DNA from: Chitinophaga cymbidii
GTDB lineage: Bacteria > Bacteroidota > Bacteroidia > Chitinophagales > Chitinophagaceae
Length of the DNA: 64,000 bases
Direction of reading: 5' to 3'
Assembly: GCF_007992715.1 (NCBI RefSeq)
Contig: NZ_BKAU01000005.1
Span: forward strand, 496,001-560,000
Made by a program: the position numbers and the translations under genes. Every line of letters begins with the position of its first letter. Within the stretch, counting starts at the first letter, position 1. The notes under the pieces were generated by a model that did no database searches, had not been told where the DNA came from, and saw only the letters and a list, made by a program, of their open reading frames with translations. Of this stretch, positions 25,401-35,300 are shown one piece after another.

Positions 25401-26090
25401 ACGGGTACGCATGGTGAGGGACAATACGGGTGCGCCGCTTTCGGTGGACCGGAGCAGGCCGGCCTGTTCGCGTTTGACGGTAAAGGCCGTGAACCCGTTC
25501 TCCGTCCGGCGGAAACCAACTTCCACCGGTTCATAACCCAGCATGGAGAAGACCACCACGGCATTATCGGGAATATTAACGAGGGAAAAATTTCCGTTGG
25601 CAGCGGAGATGGTGCCGATGGTGGTGTTTTTAATGCGGATAGACACGCCCGGCAAAGGCTCACCTGCCGCGGACCGGATGGTGCCGCTGGCGGAACCCGG
25701 CGGGGGAGCGGGCTCAGCGGTCGCCGCCGCTTTACGGGACAGCACGATGGTTTTGCCTTTGATCAGGTAAGTGACCGGAAGGTCTTTCAGCACCAGCTTC
25801 ATCAGCTCTTCCAGCGGCATGTCTTTTACAGAGAGGCTGATGCGCTGCTGCTCATCGATGGTGTTGGCATTGCTGAACACCACGTAACCGGTTTGCACCT
25901 TGATGGCGGCAAATACGTTCTTCAAAGGTATAGTCTCGGCAGACAGCGTGACAGTTTGTGCGTGGCCGGAAGCAGATGCCTGGAAAATTGCGGCCATGAT
26001 GAGGATCGCAGTCAGTTTCATCACATTCATGATTTTGGTCAGGCCGTTGTTTCCCCGGTTACCGGGCGGCCAATAGCATTTTTTTTGCAT
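22437..26090 (-). CDS. SusC/RagA-family TonB-dependent receptor with STN domain (PUL 2)
   Basis: The ATG at 26090 gives 1217 residues. Order: leader and signal helix (MKLTAILIMAAIFQASASGHAQ, split by the long leader); STN domain (about 50-110, IPLKNVFAAIKVQTGYVVF); CarbD domain (about 135-205, SGTIRSAAGEPLPGVSIRIK); plug (QMLQGVVPGMNVMVQSG, VWVVDGIIQRDP, ITVLKDASATAIYGSQAANG); and a large barrel ending VSLNMTF with the terminal phenylalanine expected of outer-membrane proteins. The STN domain links it to the FecR encoded upstream. The start region is nearly identical in DNA to that of the first susC, including a short palindrome over the ATG. Confidence 0.93.
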   Translation of the reverse strand: MQKKCYWPPGNRGNNGLTKIMNVMKLTAILIMAAIFQASASGHAQTVTLSAETIPLKNVFAAIKVQTGYVVFSNANTIDEQQRISLSVKDMPLEELMKLVLKDLPVTYLIKGKTIVLSRKAAATAEPAPPPGSASGTIRSAAGEPLPGVSIRIKNTTIGTISAANGNFSLVNIPDNAVVVFSMLGYEPVEVGFRRTENGFTAFTVKREQAGLLRSTESGAPVLSLTMRTRDLSINDVVVNGYSSVNKGNYVGAVYSVRADDIRIAGETSIDQMLQGVVPGMNVMVQSGQVGATPKIRIRGTSTILGNQEPVWVVDGIIQRDPLPLPPNSGSLAGDLGDLRLIASNAISWLNPNDIETITVLKDASATAIYGSQAANGVIVLTTKKARPGQISVSYNTNLSVGQRPKYAQFDLMNSQELMRFSKEVYEGRDSYTYDVLPIGYGGLIQRLQNKEIDYNEYMQGFRKLENQNTDWFDYLFRNAFSQNHSVSISGGNEKLMNRTSLNMQQQIGEAKGNDLRSFSASSNTTLRLGNRLTVNLLLNGSVRNTDGFAYGVSPFEYAYNTSRTIPMYNEDGTLFYHEKRGQVSSAIPGKANFLYNVQNEIENTGSLNTNSTLSTTADVRFKLAKGLEYQGLLSYSSATTRQKSYATELSWYITNERGYDFGSVPSNSPEENNTRLPFGGLAALQNSTNKSYTFRNSLVYNRIFSKVHSVTVQGGIEARSSLLESDLSTRYGYLRYRGETFAPLPHRPDLVSGTRVDLHEAMRQNSRIVNQESNYLSEYVSAFYGFDQRYVFNFNARLDASNRFGQDKNKRFQPTWSIGGKWRMANENWFRNVAWLNNLDLSATYGYQGNAVEEVSPYLIATDGGLSNLYNQYILNIKSLPYMDLGWEKTKTWNLGADISLFNGRVSATANYFRKVSNVLSPRQVPLENGMDAAIVFGSQMENYGYDFIINVMPIRTKNVTWQLAVNSGRTRNVVRDNQKINLLPDYLGGTAVLNGRPYSTFYSYSFAGLSHANGVPMFNYLDGKLSDDYTNFLVETGKLEPDFTGGVNTSLRYKTISLQVMFAVAFGADKRLPVYYNPSGAPTPEQNAPRVLNDRWKQPGDEQHTNIPAVPPGNPRRIEIELPLLNTPGVSPYDLYNMSDIMVASADFIRCRQVSLNYQFGPSVLKKLHVRNLSSSFSLTNPFLIVFDKSWRGYDPETAGWPARRVTSVSLNMTF

Positions 26091-26116
26091 AAATTGCAAA
26101 TGATTTGGTTGTTAAT
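26080..26116 (-). promoter_or_regulatory. Conserved leader and palindrome around the susC start (PUL 2)
   Basis: AACAACCAAA, then TTGCAATTTATGCAA with the ATG inside the right arm, then a run of A, as at the first susC (10225-10257). The flanking coding DNA diverges, which suggests that the block itself is conserved. Confidence 0.55.
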
Positions 26117-26162
26117 AAATGAGAATAGCAAGTCCGTTTAAGCCTCAACCGGATCAAGTGAG

Positions 26163-26189
26163 ACCGTCACGGCTGCAACCCGTGACGGT
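26163..26189. repeat. Perfect inverted repeat between fecR and susC (PUL 2)
   Basis: ACCGTCACGG (26163-26172) and CCGTGACGGT (26180-26189) form a perfect 10-bp repeat with a 7-base spacer. It begins 73 bases upstream of the susC start. The hairpin in PUL 1 lies at 69 bases but has a different sequence. Confidence 0.65.
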
Positions 26190-26247
26190 TCTTTATCTGG
26201 CTGGTCTTAATCAGGTATCTTTCAGCCCTTTGTTATGCGGCTGTATA

Positions 26248-27456
26248 CTAGTTGTTCAGTACTATCAGCGTACGTCCTTCGATTCTGAATCCAACATCTG
26301 TTCTTCTTAATATTTCCAGCAGGTCCGGCAATGCGGTCTGCCTGTCTATTTCCCCCAGGAATGTGATGTCCGGTATACCGTTTTCATATACAACGCTGAT
26401 GTCGTACCAGCGTTCCAGCTGGCGCATCACGTAATCGATGCTGGCCCCTTCGAAATTGAAGAACCCGTTTTTCCAGGCCATGGTCTTGTCCAGGTTTGCA
26501 TCCAGCACCTGTATCCTGCCATCGGCCCTGCGCAGTTTTCCCTGCTGGCCGGGCTTCAGTACCGGGCCTTTGGCCGGAGCGGCCGCAGGCGCCACTTTTA
26601 TGCCGCCGCTCAGAAGAGTGGCGACAATATCTTTTTCATTGTCGTAAGCATTGATGTTAAAAGACGTACCCAGTACGGAAATGGTGGCCTGGTCCGCCGC
26701 GTTCACGAGGAACGGTTTGGAAGCGTCGGCGGATACCTCAAAGTATACTTCGCCGGTAATTTCTACTTCGCGCGTTTTGCCTGTAAAAGCAAGCGGGTAA
26801 CGTATGGAGCTGGCCGCATTCAGCCAGGCCCTGGTGCCGTCCGGAAGCAGCACCCGGAACTGCCGCCCGCGGGGGGTGGTCATGGTGTTATAGGCCAGGG
26901 TAGAGGCTTTGGCGCCTGCATCGGTATAGGCCAGTTGTCCGTTGGAAAGCATCACCTTCGTGCCGTGCTGTTGTGCGATCACGCCGTTGGCCAGGCTGTC
27001 CAGCGATACTTTGCGGCCGTCAGACAGGGTGAGGATGGCGCCCTCGCGGCCCGGCGGTATTTCCGCCGGCATGACGGCCACATGTGATGGTTGTGATTCC
27101 TTTTGCGAGGTTTGCGAAGCCAGGTACCAGGCGCCGGCGCCGAGGAATAATACGGCGGCCGCCCATCCCCAGCGGCGGAGGAAGTGCAGGCGGTGTACCG
27201 GTGCGGGCGCGGGCGCCGCAAAGGCCGGTATGGCTGCTTCGATCTTTTTGGAAATGCGGTTGGCGTCAAAGGCATAAAACCGGCGCAACTCCCCGATGAC
27301 CAGCTGCGGGTCTGTCAGTTCCCCGAACAGTTTGCGGTTATCCGCGGAAGCGTTCAGCCATTCGTCCAGTATACGCTGTTCTGCTTCATCCAGGTTGTTC
27401 CCGAGGTGTTTGCCGATCAACCGGATGATCTGGTCATTGTTCTCTATCATGCCCAT
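26248..27456 (-). CDS. FecR-family anti-sigma factor (PUL 2)
   Basis: This 402-residue protein has an N-terminal cytoplasmic sigma-binding part (about 1-90), one transmembrane helix (about 97-113, GWAAAVLFLGAGAWYL), a FecR domain (MTTPRGRQFRVLLPDGTRAWLNA and YFEVSADASKPFLV) and a C-terminal DUF4974-like domain (FFNFEGASIDYVMRQLERWYDISVVY). It should hold the partner sigma factor until the STN domain of the PUL 2 SusC signals. It is clearly a homologue of the PUL 1 FecR with the same gene order. The ATG at 27450 (third codon) is an equally good start. Confidence 0.92.
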   Translation of the reverse strand: MGMIENNDQIIRLIGKHLGNNLDEAEQRILDEWLNASADNRKLFGELTDPQLVIGELRRFYAFDANRISKKIEAAIPAFAAPAPAPVHRLHFLRRWGWAAAVLFLGAGAWYLASQTSQKESQPSHVAVMPAEIPPGREGAILTLSDGRKVSLDSLANGVIAQQHGTKVMLSNGQLAYTDAGAKASTLAYNTMTTPRGRQFRVLLPDGTRAWLNAASSIRYPLAFTGKTREVEITGEVYFEVSADASKPFLVNAADQATISVLGTSFNINAYDNEKDIVATLLSGGIKVAPAAAPAKGPVLKPGQQGKLRRADGRIQVLDANLDKTMAWKNGFFNFEGASIDYVMRQLERWYDISVVYENGIPDITFLGEIDRQTALPDLLEILRRTDVGFRIEGRTLIVLNN

Positions 27457-27510
27457 ATATCCCCTATAACAATTAACACATCCACTTCTACCGGTTGGTC
27501 AAAAAAAAAA

Positions 27511-28128
27511 TTATATGCGCAGCACCGACAGGGCCGCGATGAGTACAGGCAGGGAAATCAGTTCATTTTTCAGCAGGGAAGTGCGCAACAGGCTCACTCC
27601 TTTTGCTTTCTGGTTTAAAACCGTCTGATAGGCCATGTTCAGCTCCGTTGCGATTTCCTGGGCGCTTTTGCCGTCTATAACGGCCAGGCGCACTACGTCC
27701 CGGCAGCGGGGCGGCAGCTTTTCGATCTCGGAAAAGATCAGCTGCATGACCTCCGTTTTGATATATGCCTTCTCTACGTCCATATCCAGCTGCTCCGCGG
27801 CCTTTCCGAGCGAGTGATGGATATCACCGTGCAGTTTCTGCGCTTTCAGATGGTTGAGCGCGGCGTTGCGGGCGGATGTATATAAAAAAGATTTTAAGTG
27901 TGCTATCGAGGGGAAATCTTCCTTTCTTGAAAAAGCCTGGATGAAACATTCGGAAACGATATCTTCCGACGCCATGGTATCTTCCACCATCTGGCCGGCA
28001 AAATAGCAGAGCGGCCGCAAAAAGCGTTCATAGACCGCATGCAGGGCTACCCGCTCACCCCGCTGAAATAAAATGATCAGTTCGGCGTCTTCGTATGGCA
28101 GATCGGTTGACAAATTTGTTGATTCCAA
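27511..28128 (-). CDS. ECF sigma factor, FecI-like (PUL 2)
   Basis: This 205-residue ECF sigma factor has region 2 (LIILFQRGERVALHAVYERFLRPL, then ASEDIVSECFIQAF) and region 4 (LPPRCRDVVRLAVIDGKSAQEIATELNMAYQTVLNQKAKGVSLLR), followed by the hydrophobic tail seen in this subgroup. It is the partner of the FecR gene 54 bases downstream. The frame begins with TTG (28126-28128) and has no in-frame ATG before the conserved region, so a TTG start seems real. Its closest relative in the window is the PUL 1 sigma factor. Confidence 0.9.
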   Translation of the reverse strand: MESTNLSTDLPYEDAELIILFQRGERVALHAVYERFLRPLCYFAGQMVEDTMASEDIVSECFIQAFSRKEDFPSIAHLKSFLYTSARNAALNHLKAQKLHGDIHHSLGKAAEQLDMDVEKAYIKTEVMQLIFSEIEKLPPRCRDVVRLAVIDGKSAQEIATELNMAYQTVLNQKAKGVSLLRTSLLKNELISLPVLIAALSVLRI

Positions 28129-28269
28129 TGACCGGTAAATGTAAACAATCTGGAAGAATTTTGATAATTCCCGGCTAGCCTCAGTGATGTAGCGGCGGCA
28201 TGGTTTGCTCCGGCCCTGAACCTCTCTGCTGTATTTGTGTTATATTTACAATAACCAAAATCTTGCTTT

Positions 28270-29073
28270 ATGGCCATACAAACTTCTTTGTTCACCTTCA
28301 CGGGGAAAGCCGCCAACATGATCGGTTATTACCGCGATGGTAAACATTATTTCCGCAGCATGCCGGCCTCCGTCCGGCAGACCAAAGCCACCAAACGCGC
28401 CGCGCTTCGCTTCGGCGCAGCCAGCAAAAAAGGACGCCTGATCCGCAGCGCTTTCGCTGATGCGCTGGATATTCCCTATGACGGCAGTCATATCAACCGG
28501 CTGAATAAACTGCTGATCAAAGCCGGCAGGGAGAACAACGCCGCACTGGCAGGCTTCCGGTTTAACCAGCATACAGGAACAGACCGGTTCTTCTGCATGG
28601 ATCCCTCACTCTCTGAAGATGGTATATTGCATATTCCCGCGCAGGAATTACCGCAATTCAGGGGCATCACCGCGTTTGAGGTAAAAGTGATCGCCACCCG
28701 CATCAGTTTTACAGAGCGCCGCGTAGTACGGACGGATACCGCCCTGATCACGCTCGACGCACGGGAAGCTTTCGGAGGTGCGGCACTGGATGTGGATGTA
28801 CCGGGAAAGGGAACATTAGTGGTGACTTTACAGGTAAGAGGCATGAACGGCAACGCTCCCTCCAATAACAGGAAATACCTGGCCGCGGACATCATCGCCG
28901 TAAAAGAGCCGGAAACCGCGCAGGTCTTTCACAAGCCTTCACACGGGCAGCAGGCTGCTTTGCAGCAACGGCTGCAGGCAATACTTGATGCATCCACCCG
29001 GGAGCAAGGGCAGCGGTCATTAGCCAACCATCCTTACGCCCATCGTGCCAGACCTGACATACAGCGGGAATAG
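28270..29073 (+). CDS. Uncharacterised Bacteroidota protein
   Basis: I do not recognise a named domain in this 267-residue protein. It opens with a pattern I have seen in uncharacterised Bacteroidota proteins: a short beta hairpin (LFTFTGKAANMIGYYRDGKHYFR), then a basic stretch (RQTKATKRAALRFGAASKKGRLIRSAFADAL). The middle and C-terminal parts are beta-rich (about 115-225), with no signal peptide or membrane segment, and the last 40 residues are polar and probably unordered. It is transcribed divergently from the PUL 2 sigma gene and stands alone. The ATG start is clear. Confidence 0.65.
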   Translation: MAIQTSLFTFTGKAANMIGYYRDGKHYFRSMPASVRQTKATKRAALRFGAASKKGRLIRSAFADALDIPYDGSHINRLNKLLIKAGRENNAALAGFRFNQHTGTDRFFCMDPSLSEDGILHIPAQELPQFRGITAFEVKVIATRISFTERRVVRTDTALITLDAREAFGGAALDVDVPGKGTLVVTLQVRGMNGNAPSNNRKYLAADIIAVKEPETAQVFHKPSHGQQAALQQRLQAILDASTREQGQRSLANHPYAHRARPDIQRE

Positions 29074-29311
29074 GGCTTCCCCCGCCTGAGCGCAAGATTT
29101 GGTGAACATCCGTTGAACGTTACAACCCACATCTTCAAAAAACATTGAACAACCCATCTTCTCCTGCAATATCCATCTTGCGGGAAAGGTTCTCTATGCC
29201 CTGCAAACACAATCCCCCCGCATACTTCAACTTCAGATGAAAACTGCATCATCCCCACATCAAGTCCACCTTGCTCTCTGTGTTCCTTGTGTGATCCCTT
29301 AGTGATCGCAT

Positions 29312-29348
29312 AAAAAAATGGGCTGCGAAACATTGTCCGCAGCCCATT
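29312..29348 (-). terminator. Terminator of the giant adhesin gene
   Basis: AATGGGCTGCG (29317-29327) and CGCAGCCCATT (29338-29348) form an 11-bp perfect stem. On the minus strand it is followed by seven U (29312-29318 read in reverse). It lies 18 bases after the stop of the adhesin gene. Confidence 0.85.
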
Positions 29349-29366
29349 CCTCTTCTTAGCCGTCAG

Positions 29367-32300
29367 TTATTTACGTACCATCACCTTTAGTGTCTTCCGG
29401 ATATTGGGTGTTTTGATCACAACAAGATAGGTAGCACCCGCCATTGCTGCGGGCAACTGTACCTGTGTTACCGGTGTTGTGGATCTTTGTGTTGTTACCG
29501 GCTCGCCTGAAAGGGAGTAAACGCAGATCTGCATTTGTGCAAGCTCCTCAGCAGGGAAATCAACCTCAACGGTAATAGTGCCGCCTGCCTTGGCCGGGTT
29601 GGGATATGATTTGGCTGCATTGGTGCTTTCCAGCGCTATTTGTGCGATACAGGTTTGCAGCACCTCTCCATCCGCCGTTGTCATCTTTAAATAATATTCA
29701 GCTGTTGGATTTAACGCATTATTATCACCTGAATAATATTGCCCGGTGCCCGCCAGTTGTCCATTCCTGTACCATTCATAAGCTACGAACTGATAGCCTC
29801 CGTTGGTTTGCGGGTTGTTATTTACAATCAGCAGGCTGCCAAACTTCTTTGTTACAATGCTGAAGAAATCCAGCCGCCTTTCAATCACGACCGTATAGGT
29901 TTGTGTTGCCGAGCCATCCTGGGAAGTGACCGTTACATCGCGGGTATAGATACCGGGAGCCGGCGTCTGGATCGTAAACGCATGTGAAGGCGACACTTCG
30001 GCATTGGCTTCTGTAGTGATGGATATGTCAACAGCATCTGAAGTTTCGTCACATCCCATCAGGTAATAGATTTCCGGGGAAGGATCGGCATAAGCCTTAT
30101 TACCGACGGTGATGGCTGATATCGCGGCATTGCTGCTTTCAATCGTCAGCGGTTGCACTATGCTAACAGCGGGCAGCCAGTTTTCGTTACCATCCTGGTG
30201 TGCCGTGATCAGCACTTCGCCGGATGTAAGCATATCCGCAAAGCCTTCCGGCGTGAGCGTAGCCGGCGGTTGTGATGCTGAATAGGTATACGTATAATAA
30301 ACATCAAGACCGGAAGATGCTGTGGCATCCAGCTGGAAGTCTGCGTCTGTTTCAAGGTTCCTGACGGGTATGGCGTCAAAGGTGATAACCTGCGGAGCCT
30401 TGTTGATGATCATGGTAGCTGTCAGTATAACAGGGCCGCAGCCGGAGGCTTCCGCTGGCGGTGTAAGGGTAGCTGTTACGATATATGTGCCTGCGTTGAT
30501 GGCGCCGTTATCGCTGCCTGTGGCCGGTGTGATGCTGTAGTCTGCGGTTGCGTCTGCGGGAAGATTATTGACTGTGATGGACTGAACGCCGCCGTTATAG
30601 GTAAATGTAGCATCATCTAATGTTACGGGGCTAAGCGGCGATTCGTTAACAACGATCGTCTGCGTTTGCAAAGAAGTGTTGCCGTTGCCGTCGTCATACG
30701 TCCACGTTATACCATATGTTCCGGCTACGGTGTAGTCAAGCGGATCTGTGGTGGTAGCAGTGATCCGGCCATTACAGTTGTCAGTCGCCGTAGGCACAGG
30801 GATGTCATCATGCAGCACCTGGCAGTAGCGGGTAATGGTTGGAAGGTTCGCTACGTCCGGTACAGCCGGTGTAACGTCCGGGGTAGTGTTGACGGTGATA
30901 GACCCGGTAGCGGTACATCCGTTCGCATCGGTCACTTCCACGATATACGGGCCCGCAACAAGCGCGGTAGCCGTTGCCGTAATTTGTACCGGGGTAGTAT
31001 TCCAGGCGTAAGTATACGGGGCAACGCCGCCTGTTATGGTGGCGGTGGCAGCGCCGTCGTTATGGCCAGGACAGGCTACGTTGGCGGACGTAAGCGTTAA
31101 GCCGAGCGCTGCGGGCTGGGTAATGGTGACGCTTTGCGTGTTGCCGCATCCGTTAGCGTCTGTTACGGTGACGGTGTAAGTACCTGCGGTAAGCCCCGTG
31201 GCTGTTGCCGTAGTTTGCACCGGCGTTGTGCTCCAGGCGTAGGTATAACCGGGAGTGCCGCCTGCTGCCGTGATCGTAGCCGTTCCGTCAGCGCCGCCAT
31301 TGCAGGATACGTTTACCTGCGATGTTGTAGCTGTTAAGGCAGTGGGTTCGGTAATGGTGAAGTTTTGTGTAACTGCGCAGCCGTTAGCGTCCGTTACGGT
31401 GACGGTGTATGTGCCTGCGGCAAGTGCGGTGGCTGTTGCTGTGGTTTGAACAGGGATCGTGTTCCATGCGTAAGTATAGCCCGGAGTGCCTCCGGTTACC
31501 GCTACGGTAGCAGAACCTGTTGCGCCTCCGTTACAGGCCACGTTCGTTTGCGCACCGGCCGCGGCGCTCAATGCCGCGGGCTCGATGATGGTGAAGTCCT
31601 GCGTATCGGTACAACCGTTCGCATCGGTTACTGTAACGGTGTAGGTGCCTGCCGCAAGTCCCGTTGCTGTGGCTGTAGTCTGCACCGGCAGGGTATTCCA
31701 GACATAGGTATATGTTCCTGTACCGCCTGTTACATTTACAGTGGCCGAACCTGTAGCGCCGCCGTTACAGGCTATGTTGGTTTGTGCGCCTGCCGTGGCG
31801 TTTAATGCTGGAGGTTCTGTAATGGTAAAATTCTGCGTCAGCATGCAGCTATTGGCGTCTGTCACCGTTACGCTATAACTGCCTGCGGCAAGCCCTGTAG
31901 CGGTAGCTACCGTGCCTCCCGATGGCGCCCATGCATAAGTATATGGAGCTGTGCCGCCAAAGGGGGTTACGGTAGCAGCGCCGCTGTTATCCCCGTTGCA
32001 AAGAAGGTTTGTTTGCGATGTGGTGACGCCCAGCGCAGGCGGTTCGGTGATGTTAAAAGTGCTTGTTGCCACGCAGCCATTGGCGTCGGTAACGGTTACT
32101 GTGTAGCTGCCTGTCGCAAGTCCTGAAGCCGTGGCACCTGTGCCTCCTGATGGCGCCCATGCATAGGTATAACCGGGAGTACCGCCACTGACAGCTACAG
32201 TAGCCGATCCGTCTGAACCGCCGTTGCAGGATACATTTACCTGGTCGTCTGCCACTGCGTTTAGCGGAGAAGCCGGCGCTGAAACGGTAATATTCCGGAT

Positions 32301-35300
32301 GGCCTGGCAGCCGTTGTTATCGGTTATGGTAACTGAATAGTCGCCTGCTGTAAGGCCCGTTCTGTCTTGTGTAGTGATGCCGCCTCCCCAGTTGTAAGTA
32401 TATGGAGCCGTACCGCCTGAAGGAGTGAGGTCAATAGCGCCGTCATTTCCTCCAAAGCAAGACACATCGGTCACCACCGTAATTCCTGATACGGCCGCTG
32501 CCGGTTGAGTAACTGTTGCATGAATAGTATTCGTACAACCGTTGGCGTCAGTGATGGTAACTGAATATGCCCCTGCAGCAAGACCTGTTCTGTCCTGCGT
32601 AGTGATGTCACCTCCCCAGTCGTAAGTATAGGAAGCTGTACCACCTGAAGGCGTAAGATTGATAGCGCCGTTAGTTCCTCCAAAACAAGCTACATTGGTG
32701 ACCACCGTAGTTCCTGACACGGCTGCTGCCGGTTGGGTAACGGTTGCATTAATAGTATTCGTACAGCCATTGGCATCCGTAATGATAACCGAATAAGCGC
32801 CTGCCGCCAGCCCTGTTCTGTCTTCGGTCGTTATACCACCTCCCCAGTCGTACGTATATGGAGAAGTGCCGCCGGAAGGGGTAAGGTTGATAGCCCCGTT
32901 AGATCCTCCAAAGCAGGACACATTGGTCACCACCGTAGTTCCTGATACAGCGGCGGCGGGTTGGGTAACGGTTGCATTAATAGAATAGGTGCAACCGTTG
33001 GCATCCGTAATGATAACCGTGTAATCGCCTGCCGCCAGCCCTGTTCTGTCTTCGGTAGTTACACCACCTCCCCAGTCATAAGTATAGGGAGATGTACCGC
33101 CCGAAGGAGTAAGGTTGATGGCACCGTCAGTTCCTCCGAAACAGGACACATGGGTCACTACTGTGGTGCCCGATACAGCTGCGGCTGGTTGGGTAACGGT
33201 TGCATGAACGATGTTTACGCAGCTATTGGCGTCGGTGATGGTAACTGAATAGGTGCCTGCTGCAAGGGCCGTTCTGTCTTGTGCAGGGATGCCGCCTGTC
33301 CAGCCGTAGGTATATGGAGCCGTACCCCCGGTGGGAGTGAGGTCGATAGCGCCGTTGCTCCCGCCAAAACAACTCACATTTGTTACCACTGTGGTTCCTG
33401 ATACGGCCGCTGCCGGCTGGGTAACGGTTGCATTCACAGTATTCGTACAGCCGTTGGCGTCGGTGATGATCACCGAATAAGTACCTGCTGCGAGGCTTGT
33501 TCTGTCCTGCGTAGTGACGCCGCCTCCCCAGTTGTAGGTATATGGAGATGTACCGCCTGAAGGCGTGAGGTCGATAGCGCCATTACTTCCTCCAAAGCAA
33601 GACACATTGGTCGCTACTGTAGTGCCTGACAGCGCCGCTGCCGGCTGGGTAACGGTTGCATTCACTGTATTCGTACAGCCGTTGGCGTCGGTAATGATAA
33701 CCGAATAATCACCTGCTGCAAGGGCCGTTCTGTCTTGCGTAGTGACGCCGCCACCCCAGTTGTAGGTATACGGAGCCGTACCGCCTGAAGGCGTAAGGTC
33801 AATAGCACCGCCGGTCCCTCCGAAACAAGCCACATTGGTCACCACTGTAGCGCCCGATAAGGCGGCCGCCGGCTGGGTAACGGTTGCATTCACTGTATTC
33901 GTACAGCCATTGGCGTCAGTAATGATAACCGAATAAGCCCCGGCTGCAAGGCCCGTCCTGTCTTGCGTAGTGACACCGCCACCCCAGTTGTAGGTATACG
34001 GAGCCGTGCCGCCTGAAGGAGTGAGGTTGATAGCGCCGTTGCTTCCTCCAAAACAACTCACGTTGGTCACCACTGTAGTGCCTGACAGCGCTGCCGGCTG
34101 GGTAACTATTGCACCTACTGTACCGGTACAGCCGTTGTTATCGGTAATGGTAACCGAATAGGCGCCTGCCGTCAGGCTTGTTCTGTCCTGCGTAGTGACG
34201 CCGCCGCCCCAGTTGTAGGTATATGGAGACGAGCCGCCTGCAGGGCTGAGATCAATAGCGCCGTTATTCCCTCCAAAGCAAGCCACATTGGTAGCCACTG
34301 CTGTTCCTGATACAGGCACCGGTTGGGTAACTGCTGCATTAACAGTATAGGTACAGGCGTTGGCATCGGTAATGGTAACCGAATAAGCGCCTGCCGTGAG
34401 GCCCGTTCTGTCTTGTGTAGTGATGCCGCCACCCCAGTTGTAGGTATATGGAGGCGTGCCGCCTGAGGGGGTGAGATCAATAGCGCCATTGCTCCCTGCA
34501 AAACAGCTGGTATTGGTAACCAGCCTGGTGGCGGATAAAGGAGTTGCCGGTTCTGTAATAGTAAAATTCCTTGTTGCCTCGCAGCCGACGGCATCAGTAA
34601 CGATTACACTATAGTTGCCTGCGGCAAGACCAGAAGCAGCAGCTCCCGTGCCTCCTGATGGTGACCATGCATAAGTATAAGCGCCAATACCTCCTGAAGG
34701 TATTACCGTTGCCGTACCATTTGATCCGTTAAAGCAGGATACTTCTGTTTGAGAACCGGAGGTGCCGATGGAGACTACAGTATGAGTAGCCGGATTGGAA
34801 TTTTCAAATCCCGCTGCATTAGTGGCGCGGCAACGGTACTGGTAGCCGTTCATGTCGGTTGTTGCGCCGGTTATAGCCAGTGTGCTGGTATTAACACCTG
34901 AATAATTCCCCCCTTCAGATAAGGGCTGAAATCCGGCACCGGTATTTCTATACCACTGGTAAAAAGTAACGTAGGAGGCTGTGACGGACATTGTTGTATT
35001 ATTTCCTACGCATACCGTCCTGTTAGGCGGATGTGAGGAAAATACCGGCGCATACAGAATAAAAGTACACCCTGAAGGCAGTACCACCGGGGAGGTACCA
35101 AGCATCCAGTTTGACATGTTCACCATTGCGCTGCGTATGTCTTCAGCAGAAGTAGCAGGTACCCCTGTGCAGTTGAATTTTCCCGACTGTGCCTGGGTGG
35201 TGGTGGCTGTTACCGGGCCCGTATAAAATGCGTTGGTGCCTCCCGTAAGGCCCGGAGGCATTAAGGATGAGTTAGGCCCCGGCGCCTCATCTATGTTCCA

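Noticed and set aside
30666-31805. Cysteine- and glycine-rich plus-strand open frames inside the adhesin gene
   Set aside because: They are reverse readings of the repeat DNA, which explains their own repetitive look.
30885-34755. Regular ~228-bp repeats that might suggest a CRISPR array
   Set aside because: The units are too long, carry no unique spacers and are fully coding for SprB repeats in one open frame.
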